Assembly (NCBI RefSeq): GCF_014197795.1
Contig: NZ_JACIGI010000007.1
Location: forward strand, 32,001 to 96,000
Origin: Roseospira goensis
GTDB taxonomy: Bacteria > Pseudomonadota > Alphaproteobacteria > Rhodospirillales > Rhodospirillaceae
Direction of reading: 5' to 3'
Length of the DNA: 64,000 bases
In this document: positions 37,071 through 45,974 of the stretch, piece by piece
Layout of the letters: every line of letters begins with the position of its first letter
Numbering within the stretch: position 1 is the stretch's first letter
Made by a program: the position numbers and the translations under genes
Notes under the pieces: generated by a model
The model's input: only the letters and a program-made list of their open reading frames with translations
Database searches by the model: none
Told to the model about the DNA's origin: nothing

Positions 37071-37787
37071 TCAAACCCCCGCCGCCGGTTTCCCGGGCCA
37101 GCCGCACAGATCGGCGATCGGGCAGGCGTCGCATGCCGGTTTGCGCGCCTTGCACACGTAGCGGCCGTGCAGGATCAGCCAATGGTGGGCGTGCCGCCGG
37201 TACCGCTCGGGCACGACCCGCTCCAGGGCGTCCTCGACCGCGCGGACTGTCTTGCCCGCCGCCAGCCCGGTGCGGTTGGCGACCCGGAAGATGTGGGTGT
37301 CGACCGCGATGGTGGGCTGCCCGAAGGCGAGGTTGAGCACCACGTTGGCGGTCTTGCGCCCCACGCCGGGCAGCGCCTCCAGCGCCGCGCGCTCGGCCGG
37401 CACCTGGCCGCCGTGCTGCTCGATCAGGGCCTGCGACAGGGCGATGACGTTCTTGGCCTTGCTGTTGAACAGGCCGATGGTGCGGATATGCGCCCTGACC
37501 CCGTCCTCGCCCAGCGCCACCATTTTCTGCGGCGTGTCGGCCACCGCGAACAGGCCCTTGGTGGCCTTGTTGACGCCCTTGTCGGTGGCCTGCGCCGACA
37601 GCACCACGGCCACCAGAAGCGTGTAGGGATTGACGTAGGCCAGCTCGCTCTGGGGCTCGGGCAGGGCGGCGCTGAGACGGGCGAACAGGGCTTCGACCGC
37701 CGCCGGCGGCAGCGGCGGCGCGGCCGGCCCGGCCTCGGCAGAGTCGGCGGGGTCGGCGGCGGATGGGGCGGGCTTGGCGGTCGTCAT
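37071..37787 (-). CDS. nth: Endonuclease III
   Basis: DNA glycosylase/AP lyase removing oxidised pyrimidines. The helix-hairpin-helix LPGVGRKTANVV contains catalytic K145, and D163 (AVDTHIFRV) is the second catalytic residue. The 4Fe-4S ligands are C212, C219, C222 and C228 with the required 6-2-5 spacing. STSAQ-like LSAQATDKGVNKAT is the DNA-binding region. About 30 extra Ala/Pro residues precede the core; total 238 aa. The stop lies in the MITE-end-like sequence. Confidence 0.97.
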   Translation of the reverse strand: MTTAKPAPSAADPADSAEAGPAAPPLPPAAVEALFARLSAALPEPQSELAYVNPYTLLVAVVLSAQATDKGVNKATKGLFAVADTPQKMVALGEDGVRAHIRTIGLFNSKAKNVIALSQALIEQHGGQVPAERAALEALPGVGRKTANVVLNLAFGQPTIAVDTHIFRVANRTGLAAGKTVRAVEDALERVVPERYRRHAHHWLILHGRYVCKARKPACDACPIADLCGWPGKPAAGV

Positions 37788-37912
37788 GGCGCACCGAGCC
37801 TACACCGCCCGCGCGCCGGCGGGAAGCCGGCGCACGCCGCAATCATGCCCCATTTGGACGTCATCAAGGGCAGGCTGTCGTTTCCCGTGCCCGGTGAAAA
37901 GAGGCCGACTCC

Positions 37913-39262
37913 ATGCCCCGTTTCCGTTCCCGTTTCGTCGTCCCGAGGGCCGGTGTGCTGATGGCCCTGCTGGCGCTGGTGCTGACCGCGCTGCTGGCGG
38001 TCGCCCCGGCTCAGGCGCAGGTGCGCATCGACATCACCGGCGGGCGCCAGGACCCTTTGCCCATCGCGGTTCCGGCCTTCGCCGGCGCCGGCGATGCGAC
38101 CATGGCCCAGCGCGGCCGCGAGGTCGCCGCCGTCATCACCAACGACCTGCGTGGCTCCGGCCTGTTCCGGCCGCTGGATCCGGCCGCCTTCGTGCAGACC
38201 CTGCCCGACCTGGAGGCGCGGCCGCGGTTCGAGGATTGGCGCATCCTGAAGGCCCAGGCGCTGGTGCAGGGCCAGGTCCAGGGGCTGGCCGACGGCCGCC
38301 TTCAGGTCGGTTTTCGGCTGTGGGACGTGTTCGCCGGGCAGCAGCTCGTGGGCACCCAGATCGTCACCGAGCCGGCCAACTGGCGCCGCGCCGCGCACAT
38401 GGTGGCCGACGAAATCTACAAGGCGCTGACCGGCGAGGAGGGCTATTTCGACACCCGCATCGTCTATATCGCCGAGACCGGCCCGGCCACCGAGCGCGTC
38501 AAGCGTCTCGCCATCATGGACCAGGACGGCGCCAACAACCGCTACCTGACGGACGGCCAGGCGCTGGTGCTGACGCCGCGCTTCTCGCCGACGGCGCAGG
38601 AGATCACCTACATGTCCTATTATCAGGGCGTGCCGCGGGTGTATCTCTTCAACATCGACACCGGTCGCCGCGAGCTGCTCGGCAACTTCCCCGGCATGAC
38701 CTTCGCCCCTCGGTTCTCGCCCGACGGCAACCGGGTGGTCATGAGCATGGCCGAGAACGGCAATTCCGACCTCTACGTCATGGACCTGCGCACCCGGCAA
38801 TCCCGCCGCCTGACCACCAACCCGGCGATCGACACCTCGCCGTCGTTCTCGCCCGACGGGTCGCGCATCACCTTCAACAGCGACCGCGGCGGCGCGCAGC
38901 AGATCTACGTCATGAACGCCGGCGGCGGCGCCGTCACCCGGATCAGCTTCGGCGACGGCCGCTATGCGACCCCGGTCTGGTCGCCGCGCGGCGATCTGAT
39001 CGCCTTCACCAAGATGAAGGGCGGCACCTTCTACATCGGGGTCATGAAGCCGGACGGCAGCGGCGAGCGCATCCTGACCGAGGGCTATCTGGTGGAAGGG
39101 CCAACCTGGGCGCCCAACGGCCGCGTGCTGATGTTCTTCCGCCAGCAGCCGGGCGGGGGGACGACGCGCCTGTACAGCGTCGATCTCACCGGCTTCAACG
39201 AGCGACCGGTGCCGACGCCCACCGATGCCTCCGATCCGGCCTGGTCGCCGCTGCTGCCCTAG
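37913..39262 (+). CDS. tolB: Tol-Pal system protein TolB
   Basis: Periplasmic beta-propeller that binds Pal and links TolA to the outer membrane during cell division. A signal peptide (hydrophobic residues ~14-34, cleavage after AQAQ) leads into the alpha/beta N-terminal domain, then WD40-like TolB repeats ([78 protein letters not shown]). Length 449 aa. No tolQ, tolR or tolA precedes it here, and pal is 20 kb away on the other strand. Confidence 0.96.
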   Translation: MPRFRSRFVVPRAGVLMALLALVLTALLAVAPAQAQVRIDITGGRQDPLPIAVPAFAGAGDATMAQRGREVAAVITNDLRGSGLFRPLDPAAFVQTLPDLEARPRFEDWRILKAQALVQGQVQGLADGRLQVGFRLWDVFAGQQLVGTQIVTEPANWRRAAHMVADEIYKALTGEEGYFDTRIVYIAETGPATERVKRLAIMDQDGANNRYLTDGQALVLTPRFSPTAQEITYMSYYQGVPRVYLFNIDTGRRELLGNFPGMTFAPRFSPDGNRVVMSMAENGNSDLYVMDLRTRQSRRLTTNPAIDTSPSFSPDGSRITFNSDRGGAQQIYVMNAGGGAVTRISFGDGRYATPVWSPRGDLIAFTKMKGGTFYIGVMKPDGSGERILTEGYLVEGPTWAPNGRVLMFFRQQPGGGTTRLYSVDLTGFNERPVPTPTDASDPAWSPLLP

Positions 39263-39270
39263 CGCCGATC

Positions 39271-39309
39271 GCGATCAATCCGAACCACGACGTGGTTCGG
39301 ATTGATCGC
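39271..39309. repeat. Perfect 19-bp palindrome with one-base loop, family C (copy 2)
   Basis: GCGATCAATCCGAACCACG, A, then CGTGGTTCGGATTGATCGC, eight bases after the tolB stop in a convergent gap. A diverged copy is at 26024-26058. As RNA it would be a long hairpin and could end transcription; as DNA it could cruciform or bind a dimer. Confidence 0.85.
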
Positions 39310-39328
39310 ATGACTCCGCGCCAAATGT

Positions 39329-39362
39329 ATGAGTCTCAGCCGATTCATGAGTCTCAGCCGAT
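39329..39362. repeat. 16-bp direct repeat, two copies
   Basis: ATGAGTCTCAGCCGAT occurs at 39329-39344 and 39347-39362 in the same gap. Role unknown. Confidence 0.7.
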
Positions 39363-39493
39363 GATCGCGACAAACCGAAATCGTGGCGCGAATCCGGTGT
39401 GTCGCCATCGGCTGTAAGGCGAGGGCCGCGCCGCCCAAGCCTCAGGGTTCCGCCAACGGGTCCCGCCGGCCGGACCCTGGGCGCCTGCGCCCG

Positions 39494-39796
39494 TCAGGAC
39501 CGGAAGCGCTCCATCGCCCGTGACCAGGCGTCGGTCATGGCACCCCAGGAGGCTTCGAAGCCGGCGCGGACGTCGCGCCAGGCGTCCTCGCTGGCGTTGC
39601 GCAGACGATCCAGTTCGGTGCGCGCCTCGTCCAGGCGCCGCTGCATCTCGTCGGCCTGCTCATGCCACTTGATGCGGGCGTCGGCCTGGGCCGCCTCGGC
39701 CTTGGCGCGCATCTTGTCGACCTCGGCCCGCCATTCGCGCAGTTGGGCTTCCATGCGGGTGATGTAGGCGTTTTTCTCGTCTTCGGACCCGGTCAT
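39494..39796 (-). CDS. Coiled-coil protein of unknown function
   Basis: 100 residues, almost all charged helix (NAYITRMEAQLREWRAEVDK, KWHEQADEMQRRLDEARTEL, then a C-terminal AWSRAMERF amphipathic end). It resembles small coiled-coil proteins annotated as stress-response in other bacteria, but no motif fixes a function. AAAGGA precedes the ATG at 39796. It lies upstream-adjacent to the kinase gene's end and might be independent of it. Confidence 0.7.
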   Translation of the reverse strand: MTGSEDEKNAYITRMEAQLREWRAEVDKMRAKAEAAQADARIKWHEQADEMQRRLDEARTELDRLRNASEDAWRDVRAGFEASWGAMTDAWSRAMERFRS

Positions 39797-39923
39797 CGCA
39801 CGTGTCCTTTCCTGTCTTTGGGTCCCGTCTTCGGGGCCGTCTGTGATGACGTCTCGTCGAGGCGGGCGGGGCCGCCCCCGCGCCCCCGCGCCCCCCGTGT
39901 GCCCCCCGGCGTTGCCCCCCTCG

Positions 39924-41336
39924 TCACAACATGGGGAGATGACGCGGCGCGCGCGAGTCCGCGCGGCGCGGGCGCGGAAGGGTGACACGGACGGCCAGTC
40001 CGCTGCCTGGCCCCGGGGCGTCCTCCAGATCGAGGGCCCCGCCCCAGGCGGCCAGGATGTCCTGGGCGATCGGGAGGCCCAGACCGGTGCCGGGGCCGGC
40101 GGTGTCCAGGCGGGTGCCCCGGTCCAGCACGGCCGCGCGCTGCTCGGCCGCGATCCCCGGGCCGTCGTCGATGACACGCAGCTCGACCGCCTCGTCTGCG
40201 GCCGCGCCGGTCAGGGTGACCGAGGTGGCGGCATGGCGGGCGGCATTCTCGATCAGCGCCCCCAGCACCTCGGTCAGGTCGTCGCCGTCGATGCCCGCCC
40301 GCAGGTCGGCGGGGATCCGCTCGTGCCAGGTCAGGCGGGCCCCCGCCGGGCCGCGCCGCACCACACCGACGACCCGGGCCGCCACCTCGGCCGGGCGGCA
40401 ACTGCCGTCCAGCATGCCGGCGGCCAGGCGGGCGCGGGCCAGTTCCCGTTCGACGTGGCGGCGCATGGCGGTGGCCACCTGGTCGATCTCGTCGGCGACG
40501 TCGACGGCGCCCGACTCGCGCAGGCGCGCCACGTCGCCGGCCAGCACCTGCAGCGGCGTCTTGAGGCCGTGCGCGAGGTCGGCGGCGCGGGCGCGGGCGC
40601 GCGCCACGTCGCCCTCGCGCGCGGTCAGCAGGCCGTCGACCTCGGCGGCCAGCGGCTGCACCTCGTCGGGGAAGTCGCTGCCAAGCCGGCTTGCGGTGCC
40701 GGCGCGGATGGCCCCGACGCGGGCGCGGATGGCCGCCAGCGGGCGCAGGCCCACCGTGATCTGCAGCCAACTCGCCACGATCAGCCCGAGCGCCAGCACG
40801 CCCAGGTAGGGCAGCAGGTCGGCGGCGAAGGCCGCCGTGGCGGCGCGCAGGTCGGCGCGGTCGAGCGCCACCGCGGCGCGCACCTTGGGGCTGCCGAGCC
40901 GGCCCGGCAGGGTGACGCTGCGCTCCAGGGTCAGCAGCGACTGGCCCGCCGGGCCGTCCAGGGTGTGTTCATGCACCTGCCCGTCGCGCAACTCGTCGGC
41001 CGGCAGGTCCAGGCGGGCGTCCCACAGCGAGCGCGAGCGCAGCACCCGATCTTCCGCTTCGGCCTCCACCTGCCAGTAGAGCCCGGACAGCGGGCGCGTG
41101 AAGCGCGGATCGGCGGGCGGCTGCGGGGCCGCCAGCCGGCCGTCCGGGGCGCGGTCGAGGCCGGCGATCACTTGGTCCAGGTGGACGCCGAGTTCCACGA
41201 GGGCGCGGCGCTCCACGTGGCGCTCGAACAGCAGCGACAGCCCGGTGCCGGCCAGCGCCAGCGCGACCACAATCGAGACCGCGCCGGCGATCAGCAGCCG
41301 GACGCGGATGGACGAGGGCGCCAGGCGGGTCCCCAC
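39924..41336 (-). CDS. Sensor histidine kinase (PhoQ/QseC-like)
   Basis: Membrane kinase with two helices (about residues 12-34 and 172-196) around a ~135-residue periplasmic sensor, a HAMP-like region, and a HisKA-type box RAADLAHGLKTPLQVLAGD with the phospho-His. The ATPase blocks are ENAARH (N), DDGPGI (G1) and GPGTGLGLPIA (G2). The GTG at 41336 has GGGAG upstream. Length 470 aa. It follows the response-regulator gene by 13 bases, forming one operon with it and the PepSY gene. Likely senses metal ions or envelope stress, judging by the partner genes (inference). Confidence 0.9.
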   Translation of the reverse strand: MGTRLAPSSIRVRLLIAGAVSIVVALALAGTGLSLLFERHVERRALVELGVHLDQVIAGLDRAPDGRLAAPQPPADPRFTRPLSGLYWQVEAEAEDRVLRSRSLWDARLDLPADELRDGQVHEHTLDGPAGQSLLTLERSVTLPGRLGSPKVRAAVALDRADLRAATAAFAADLLPYLGVLALGLIVASWLQITVGLRPLAAIRARVGAIRAGTASRLGSDFPDEVQPLAAEVDGLLTAREGDVARARARAADLAHGLKTPLQVLAGDVARLRESGAVDVADEIDQVATAMRRHVERELARARLAAGMLDGSCRPAEVAARVVGVVRRGPAGARLTWHERIPADLRAGIDGDDLTEVLGALIENAARHAATSVTLTGAAADEAVELRVIDDGPGIAAEQRAAVLDRGTRLDTAGPGTGLGLPIAQDILAAWGGALDLEDAPGPGSGLAVRVTLPRPRRADSRAPRHLPML

Positions 41337-41349
41337 GGCTGACTCCCGC

Positions 41350-42015
41350 TCAGGCCGGGGTGTCGGCGAGTGTGTAGCCGAAGCCGCGCCGGGTCTCGAT
41401 CACTCCCGCCCCCAGCTTGCGCCGCAGGCGGGTGACGACGGCTTCCAGCGCGTTGGCCTCGCGCGCGTCGTCGTCGCCGTACAGATGATCCAGCAGCTCC
41501 GGCGGCGGCACGACCCGGCCATGATGGTGAACCAGATAGGCCACCAACCTGTATTCCAGCGGCGACAGCGGCACCGGCACGCCGTCGACCGCCACCGTCA
41601 TGGCGCGGGTGTCCACGCTCAGACGGCCGGCCGCGATGACCGCCGCCCCGTGCCCGGCGGAGCGGCGGATCAGGGCGCGCACCCGCGCGATCAGTTCCTC
41701 CATGCGGAATGGCTTGGGCAGGTAGTCGTCGGCCCCGGCGTCGATACCCTCGACCCGCTCGGTCCAGCTGCCGCGCGCCGTCAGCACCAGGACCGGCGTC
41801 TGCCGCCCGCCGGCGCGCCAGCGCTTCAGCACCGCCAGCCCATCCATGCCGGGCAGTCCCAGGTCCAGCACGATCAGGTCGTAGTCCTCGGTATCGCCCA
41901 GGAACCAGGCTTCCTCGCCGTCGCCGCAGGTCTCGACGCGGTAGCCGGCGCGCTCCAGCGCCTGGGCGGTATCGGCCGCGATGCGGGCGTCGTCCTCCAC
42001 CAGCAGGATTCGCAT
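41350..42015 (-). CDS. OmpR/PhoP-family response regulator
   Basis: Receiver domain MRILLVEDDARIA with phospho-acceptor D51 (LIVLDLGLPGMDG) and the conserved Lys in DDYLPKPF. A winged-helix OmpR DNA-binding domain follows (LSPLEYRLVAYL, TRLRRKLGAGVIETRRGFGY). Length 221 aa. The ATG overlaps the stop of the upstream PepSY gene by one base, and the kinase follows, a coupled three-gene unit. Confidence 0.95.
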   Translation of the reverse strand: MRILLVEDDARIAADTAQALERAGYRVETCGDGEEAWFLGDTEDYDLIVLDLGLPGMDGLAVLKRWRAGGRQTPVLVLTARGSWTERVEGIDAGADDYLPKPFRMEELIARVRALIRRSAGHGAAVIAAGRLSVDTRAMTVAVDGVPVPLSPLEYRLVAYLVHHHGRVVPPPELLDHLYGDDDAREANALEAVVTRLRRKLGAGVIETRRGFGYTLADTPA

Positions 42016-42503
42016 CAGTCGTCGTCCTCGATCTTCACCACCCGCGCCGTGGCGGCGTCCACGTAGATCTCCTGCACCCGGCCGTTGGGCCGGACCACGG
42101 TGAACTCGTAGACATACAGGCCGTCCTCGCGCTCGAACTCGGTGTCGATCAGGCGGCCTTCCAGGGCCGTGCCCACCTGCGACAGGATCTCGGCGAGCGG
42201 CCGGATGCGGCCCTGCTGCAGCAACTGGCGGGCGCGCTCGTGGGCATCGGGGACCCGGTCGGAGTCGCGGCCGTAGCGATCGTCATGGTCGTCGTCGTCA
42301 CCATGGTCGTCGTCATAGTGGTCGTCGTCCCACTCATCATTCCGGTCGTCGTCGCCGTAGCGGCCGGGGGCGGTGGGGCCGTGATAGTAGCCGTCGTCGT
42401 CGGCTCGCGCCGGCGCCGGAGCGGCGACGGCCGCGCTGATCAGCAGCGCCGCCGCGAGGGTGCCGTGAACCCAGCGGCGGGCGAGGGGGGATGCGTGTCT
42501 CAT
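42015..42503 (-). CDS. Secreted PepSY-domain protein with Asp/His-rich linker
   Basis: Signal peptide (cleavage about ARA-DDD, residue 34), then ~45 residues dominated by Asp, His and Tyr (DDDHYDDDHGDDDDHDD), then a C-terminal PepSY domain (RQLLQQGRIRPLAEILSQV, LYVYEFTVVRPNGRVQEIYVDAATARVV). The acidic/His run looks suited to binding divalent metal ions. Length 162 aa. First gene of the PepSY-regulator-kinase unit, divergent from a second PepSY gene. Confidence 0.85.
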   Translation of the reverse strand: MRHASPLARRWVHGTLAAALLISAAVAAPAPARADDDGYYHGPTAPGRYGDDDRNDEWDDDHYDDDHGDDDDHDDRYGRDSDRVPDAHERARQLLQQGRIRPLAEILSQVGTALEGRLIDTEFEREDGLYVYEFTVVRPNGRVQEIYVDAATARVVKIEDDD

Positions 42504-42667
42504 GGCGCGATCCTCGGCCAGACCGACTGACAGGACGCTGACGCGGGCGATCAGGCTGGCGTCAGCGGCGTTGGCGCAGGGTGGGTCCCACGACGGCCCG
42601 GGGCGGGATGGTCCCGCCGCCGGCGCCGTACTCCCCTCTCCATAGCAGACCCGAAGGAGACCGTCCC

Positions 42668-42955
42668 ATGCGACCCACTCTGATCGCCGCCGCCACCGCC
42701 ACCGCCCTGACCCTGGCCGCGGTGCCCGCCCTGGCCTCCAGCACCGACGTGCAGGGCACGACCGCGCCCCGCAGCGCGTGGATGAGCGTCGGCCAGGTTG
42801 CCAATATGTTCACGAGTCGCGGCCTCGACGTCCGCTCGGTCGACACCTACCGCGATCACTACGAGGTCGAGTTCATCGACGCCCAGGGTGTGCGGATGGA
42901 AGCCTACGTCGATCCGGTGACCGGCAAGGTGCTGCGCCAGGAACGCGACGACTAA
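42668..42955 (+). CDS. Small secreted PepSY-like protein
   Basis: A signal peptide (residues 1-22, ALA-S) is followed by a single PepSY-like unit (SVGQVANMFTSRGLDVRSVD, YEVEFIDAQGVRMEAYVDPVTGKVL). GAAGGAG precedes the ATG at 42668. Length 95 aa. It is divergent from the other PepSY gene and followed by a cytochrome b561 gene on the same strand, a grouping found with metal- or redox-responsive two-component systems. Confidence 0.82.
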   Translation: MRPTLIAAATATALTLAAVPALASSTDVQGTTAPRSAWMSVGQVANMFTSRGLDVRSVDTYRDHYEVEFIDAQGVRMEAYVDPVTGKVLRQERDD

Positions 42956-43036
42956 GGACGGGTATGTCGGGCGCGGGGCCAGACCCGCGCCCGTCCCACC
43001 GTAGGACGTTTTACCGACAACAGGAGCACCATCGAC

Positions 43037-43747
43037 ATGGCTGAGATGTCGAGCACCGACCACGGCACCCCCTCCGAGACCGCCGAGTCCGGCAACGCCG
43101 ACAGCCGCGGCATGATCCAGGTCTGGGATCCTTTCGTGCGCATCGGGCACTGGATTCTCGTGGCCGGGTTCCTGATCGCCTATTTCACCGAGGGTGAGCC
43201 CGCATGGCTGCACGAGTGGGCCGGCTACGCCGTCGCCATCACCATTCTGCTGCGCGTCGTCTGGGGCTTCATCGGCAGCGAGCATGCCCGCTTCAGCGAT
43301 TTCGTGCGCAGCCCGGTGGCGGCGTGGGAGTACATCAAGGGCATTCCCGCCGGCACTGCCAAGCGCTTCATCGGTCACAACCCCGCCGGCGGTCTGATGG
43401 CCCTGGCGCTGATGGCGTCGCTGTTCGCGGCCAGCTACACCGGCATGGCGATGATCGCCCAGGAGGGTGAGGGGCCGCTGGCCTCGTTCATGGGTCCGGC
43501 CGCCACCGCGCAGGTGGAGTTCATCGGCCCGGCGTTCGCCGACGATGACGAGTATGGTGAGTACGGCGAGGGCCGCGAGCGCGGCGAAGGCGGCGAGGCC
43601 GGCGAGCAGTGGGAGGAGCTGCACGAGTTCTTCGCCAACCTGACTCTGGTGCTGATGGGCCTGCACATCATGGGCTTCATCACCAGCAGCTTCGCCCACA
43701 ACGAGAACCTGGTGCGCGCCATGATCGACGGCCGCAAGCGGGCCTGA
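43037..43747 (+). CDS. Cytochrome b561-type membrane protein
   Basis: Four-helix b-type cytochrome of the Ni/Fe-hydrogenase cytochrome b/b561 family, moving electrons in the membrane. VWDPFVRIGHWILVAGF holds the first heme His and LHEWAGYAVAITILLRVVWG the next. The last helix has LHIMGFITSSFAHNENLVRAMIDGRKR. Between helices 3 and 4 there is an unusually charged insert (residues ~170-198, ADDDEYGEYGEGRERGEGGE). AGGAG precedes the ATG. Length 236 aa. Follows the small PepSY gene by 81 bases. Confidence 0.9.
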   Translation: MAEMSSTDHGTPSETAESGNADSRGMIQVWDPFVRIGHWILVAGFLIAYFTEGEPAWLHEWAGYAVAITILLRVVWGFIGSEHARFSDFVRSPVAAWEYIKGIPAGTAKRFIGHNPAGGLMALALMASLFAASYTGMAMIAQEGEGPLASFMGPAATAQVEFIGPAFADDDEYGEYGEGRERGEGGEAGEQWEELHEFFANLTLVLMGLHIMGFITSSFAHNENLVRAMIDGRKRA

Positions 43748-43862
43748 CGCCCTGCGTTAGACCGACGCATCTTGTACAACTGAAGCGCAGCGCTATGGTA
43801 TCGGTCTCGACACAACGCCGGGGCGGTCAACGCCCCGGACCCGACAGGGAGGAGATCCGACC

Positions 43863-44669
43863 ATGGCGCTGCTGGACCTCGGTCCGGGGGCGGGGCTGTA
43901 CCACGAGTACGACCCGCCCGCGGGCAACAAGCCCACCCTCGTCTTCGTCAACGCGCTGACCGGCAACACCGGCGCCTGGCAGGCGGTGGTGGCGCCACGC
44001 TGCCGGGCCGCCGGTCTGGGCACGCTGTGCTGGAACGTTCGCGGCCAGCAGGACAGTCCGTTCACCCCGGACACGGTGCTGGACGCGGCCCTGATCGCGG
44101 GTGATCTGCGGCGTCTGGTGGACCATGTGGCGCCGCCGCGCCCGCTGCCGGTGGGACTGTCCATCGGCGGGCTGTACGCCGCCCGCGCCATCCTGGCGGG
44201 AATGCCGGCCGAGGGGCTGGTGCTGCTCAACACCCTGCGTCGCATCGGACCGCGCATCGCCTGGATCAACGACGCCATGCTGGCGGCGGTCAGGACCGGC
44301 GGCGTCCCGCTGCTGCTGGACATGTTCCTGCCGCTCCTGACCAACGAGGACTACCAGGCCGCCCACCGCGCCCAGTTCCTGACCGGCGCCCCCTACGTGC
44401 CGCTGGATCCGGGTCACGGTCACGTGCGGCTGATGGAGGCCGCCGGCGGCACCGACTGGGACCTGCCCTACGAGGCCCTGACCCTGCCGGTGCTGACGGT
44501 GACCGGGCTCCAGGACCGGTTGTTTCTCGACCGGCCCATCGTGGACGAGCTGCGCGCGCGGCTGCCGGACGCCCGCCACCTGACCTGGGACGACGCCGGC
44601 CACCTGCTGCCACAGGAACGCCCGGAGCGGCTGGCCGATGCCCTGATCGCCTTCGCGGCGGAGGTCTGA
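43863..44669 (+). CDS. Alpha/beta-fold hydrolase
   Basis: Contains VFVNALTGNTGAWQ (oxyanion region), WNVRGQQDSPF, the nucleophile elbow GLSIGGLYAAR and the late DDAGHLLPQERP His. The Asp in VTGLQDRLFLDRP completes a possible triad. It resembles esterase/lactonase-type hydrolases, and the substrate is unknown. GGGAGGAG precedes the ATG. Length 268 aa. The EamA transporter gene starts three bases after its stop, so the two form an operon. Confidence 0.85.
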   Translation: MALLDLGPGAGLYHEYDPPAGNKPTLVFVNALTGNTGAWQAVVAPRCRAAGLGTLCWNVRGQQDSPFTPDTVLDAALIAGDLRRLVDHVAPPRPLPVGLSIGGLYAARAILAGMPAEGLVLLNTLRRIGPRIAWINDAMLAAVRTGGVPLLLDMFLPLLTNEDYQAAHRAQFLTGAPYVPLDPGHGHVRLMEAAGGTDWDLPYEALTLPVLTVTGLQDRLFLDRPIVDELRARLPDARHLTWDDAGHLLPQERPERLADALIAFAAEV

Positions 44670-44672
44670 GCC

Positions 44673-45608
44673 ATGTGGAGCAATCCCGCGGTGGCTTACG
44701 GCGCCGTCATGATTGGCGTCCTCGGCCATGCCTCCAGCGAGTTCGTGGCCGTCTATTCCGGCGTGGCCGGACCGGAGGTGTCGAGCTGGCGCTATCTTCT
44801 GGGCGGCACCGGCCTGTTGCTGATCGCGCTGGCGGTGCCGGGCGCGCGCGACATGATCACCCCCCTGCGCGAGGCCGGCGGCCGGATTCTGGTGCTGTCA
44901 CTGCTGGGGGTGAGCCTGGCCTACCTGCTGTTCCACTGGGCGCTGGACCACGCGACCGTCATCCAGGTGGCCACCCTGGTGACCACCATTCCGATCTGGG
45001 TCGGGCTCGCCAACCTGGTCATCAACCGCCAGCCGGTCAGCGCCGCCAAATGGCTGACCGGCGCCGCCGCCGTGCTGGGCGTGGCGCTGCTGCTGACGGA
45101 CGGCATGCTGGGGCGGCTGATGGACGCCGGCGGCTCGCTGGTGGGCCTGCTGATGGCGCTGGGCTGCGCCGCCCTGGTGGCGGTCTACTCGGTCTTGATG
45201 AAGCCGATCATCGGCCAGTACGGCGCCCTGCGAATCACCGCCCTGTCCATGTTCCTGGGCGGCATCGGGCTGTGGCTGCTGGTGGGGGTGGCGTTCGGGG
45301 TTTGGGTTGATCCCACCGCGCTGCCGGACCGGCCGCCGCGCGAGGCCTGGAGCCTGCTGGCGATTGCGCTGTGGAACACCACACTGACCCAGTATCTGTG
45401 GATCGGCGGGCTGGCGCACGCGCCCGACATCACGCGGGCGAGCTACCTGTTCTTTCTCAAGCCGGTGATCGCCGCGGCGCTGGCGCTGCTGATCCTGGCG
45501 CAGCCGGTGACGGCGATCCAGGTGACCGCCATCGCGGTGATCTGTGGCGCCGTGCTGGTGGAGTTCCTGTGGCAGCGCCGGCGCCGCCCGGCGCCGGCCC
45601 GGGGATAG
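44673..45608 (+). CDS. EamA/DMT-family transporter
   Basis: Ten predicted membrane helices in two homologous EamA halves. SSWRYLLGGTGLLLIAL, LLFHWALDHATVIQVATLVTTIPIWVGL and the second-half counterpart NTTLTQYLWIGGLAHAPDITRASYLFFLKPV are shown in part. Members export metabolites or amino acids; no substrate can be assigned. Length 311 aa. Coupled to the preceding hydrolase gene, which suggests that the two act on the same compound. Confidence 0.9.
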   Translation: MWSNPAVAYGAVMIGVLGHASSEFVAVYSGVAGPEVSSWRYLLGGTGLLLIALAVPGARDMITPLREAGGRILVLSLLGVSLAYLLFHWALDHATVIQVATLVTTIPIWVGLANLVINRQPVSAAKWLTGAAAVLGVALLLTDGMLGRLMDAGGSLVGLLMALGCAALVAVYSVLMKPIIGQYGALRITALSMFLGGIGLWLLVGVAFGVWVDPTALPDRPPREAWSLLAIALWNTTLTQYLWIGGLAHAPDITRASYLFFLKPVIAAALALLILAQPVTAIQVTAIAVICGAVLVEFLWQRRRRPAPARG

Positions 45609-45611
45609 GGC

Positions 45612-45652
45612 GGGCCGGGGCGGCGGTCCGTACGCGGCGGCCGCCCCGGGCC
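45612..45652. terminator. GC-rich imperfect hairpin between EamA and DUF1150 genes
   Basis: GGGCCGGGGCGGC pairs imperfectly with GGCCGCCCCGGGCC around a short GTCCGTACG middle. It stands in a 68-base convergent gap and has no T-run. Confidence 0.45.
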
Positions 45653-45676
45653 ATGACCCTCCGTGCCCTCAGCCCC

Positions 45677-45952
45677 TCAGTGCACGCTGAGCGGCTCCAT
45701 GTCGTGCTGGCGGGTGGCCGCGATCGCCTGTTCCGGCGTCGGCGCGAAGCCGATGCGCTGGCCGTTGGCGGCGTGGATCGCCCAGCCGGTCTCGTCGTCC
45801 TCGGTGCGGACGGCGTAGATGTAGGCGATGTGGTTCAGGCCCAGACGCGCGAAGTCCTGCGGGCTCATGGACCCGATGGTGCCGCTGTCGTCCCGCTCGG
45901 GCACGGGCTGCGCGATCAACGGGCCGGGGGTGGTGGTCTTGGTCTCGGACAT
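45677..45952 (-). CDS. DUF1150 family protein
   Basis: 91-residue protein matching DUF1150 (SPQDFARLGLNHIAYIYAV, WAIHAANGQRIGFAPTPEQA). The family is found in alphaproteobacteria almost always beside a small heat-shock protein, as here: it starts 22 bases after the Hsp20 stop. Function unknown; co-expression under heat shock is likely. Confidence 0.92.
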   Translation of the reverse strand: MSETKTTTPGPLIAQPVPERDDSGTIGSMSPQDFARLGLNHIAYIYAVRTEDDETGWAIHAANGQRIGFAPTPEQAIAATRQHDMEPLSVH

Positions 45953-45974
45953 GACGGACTCTCCTACTCGAACC

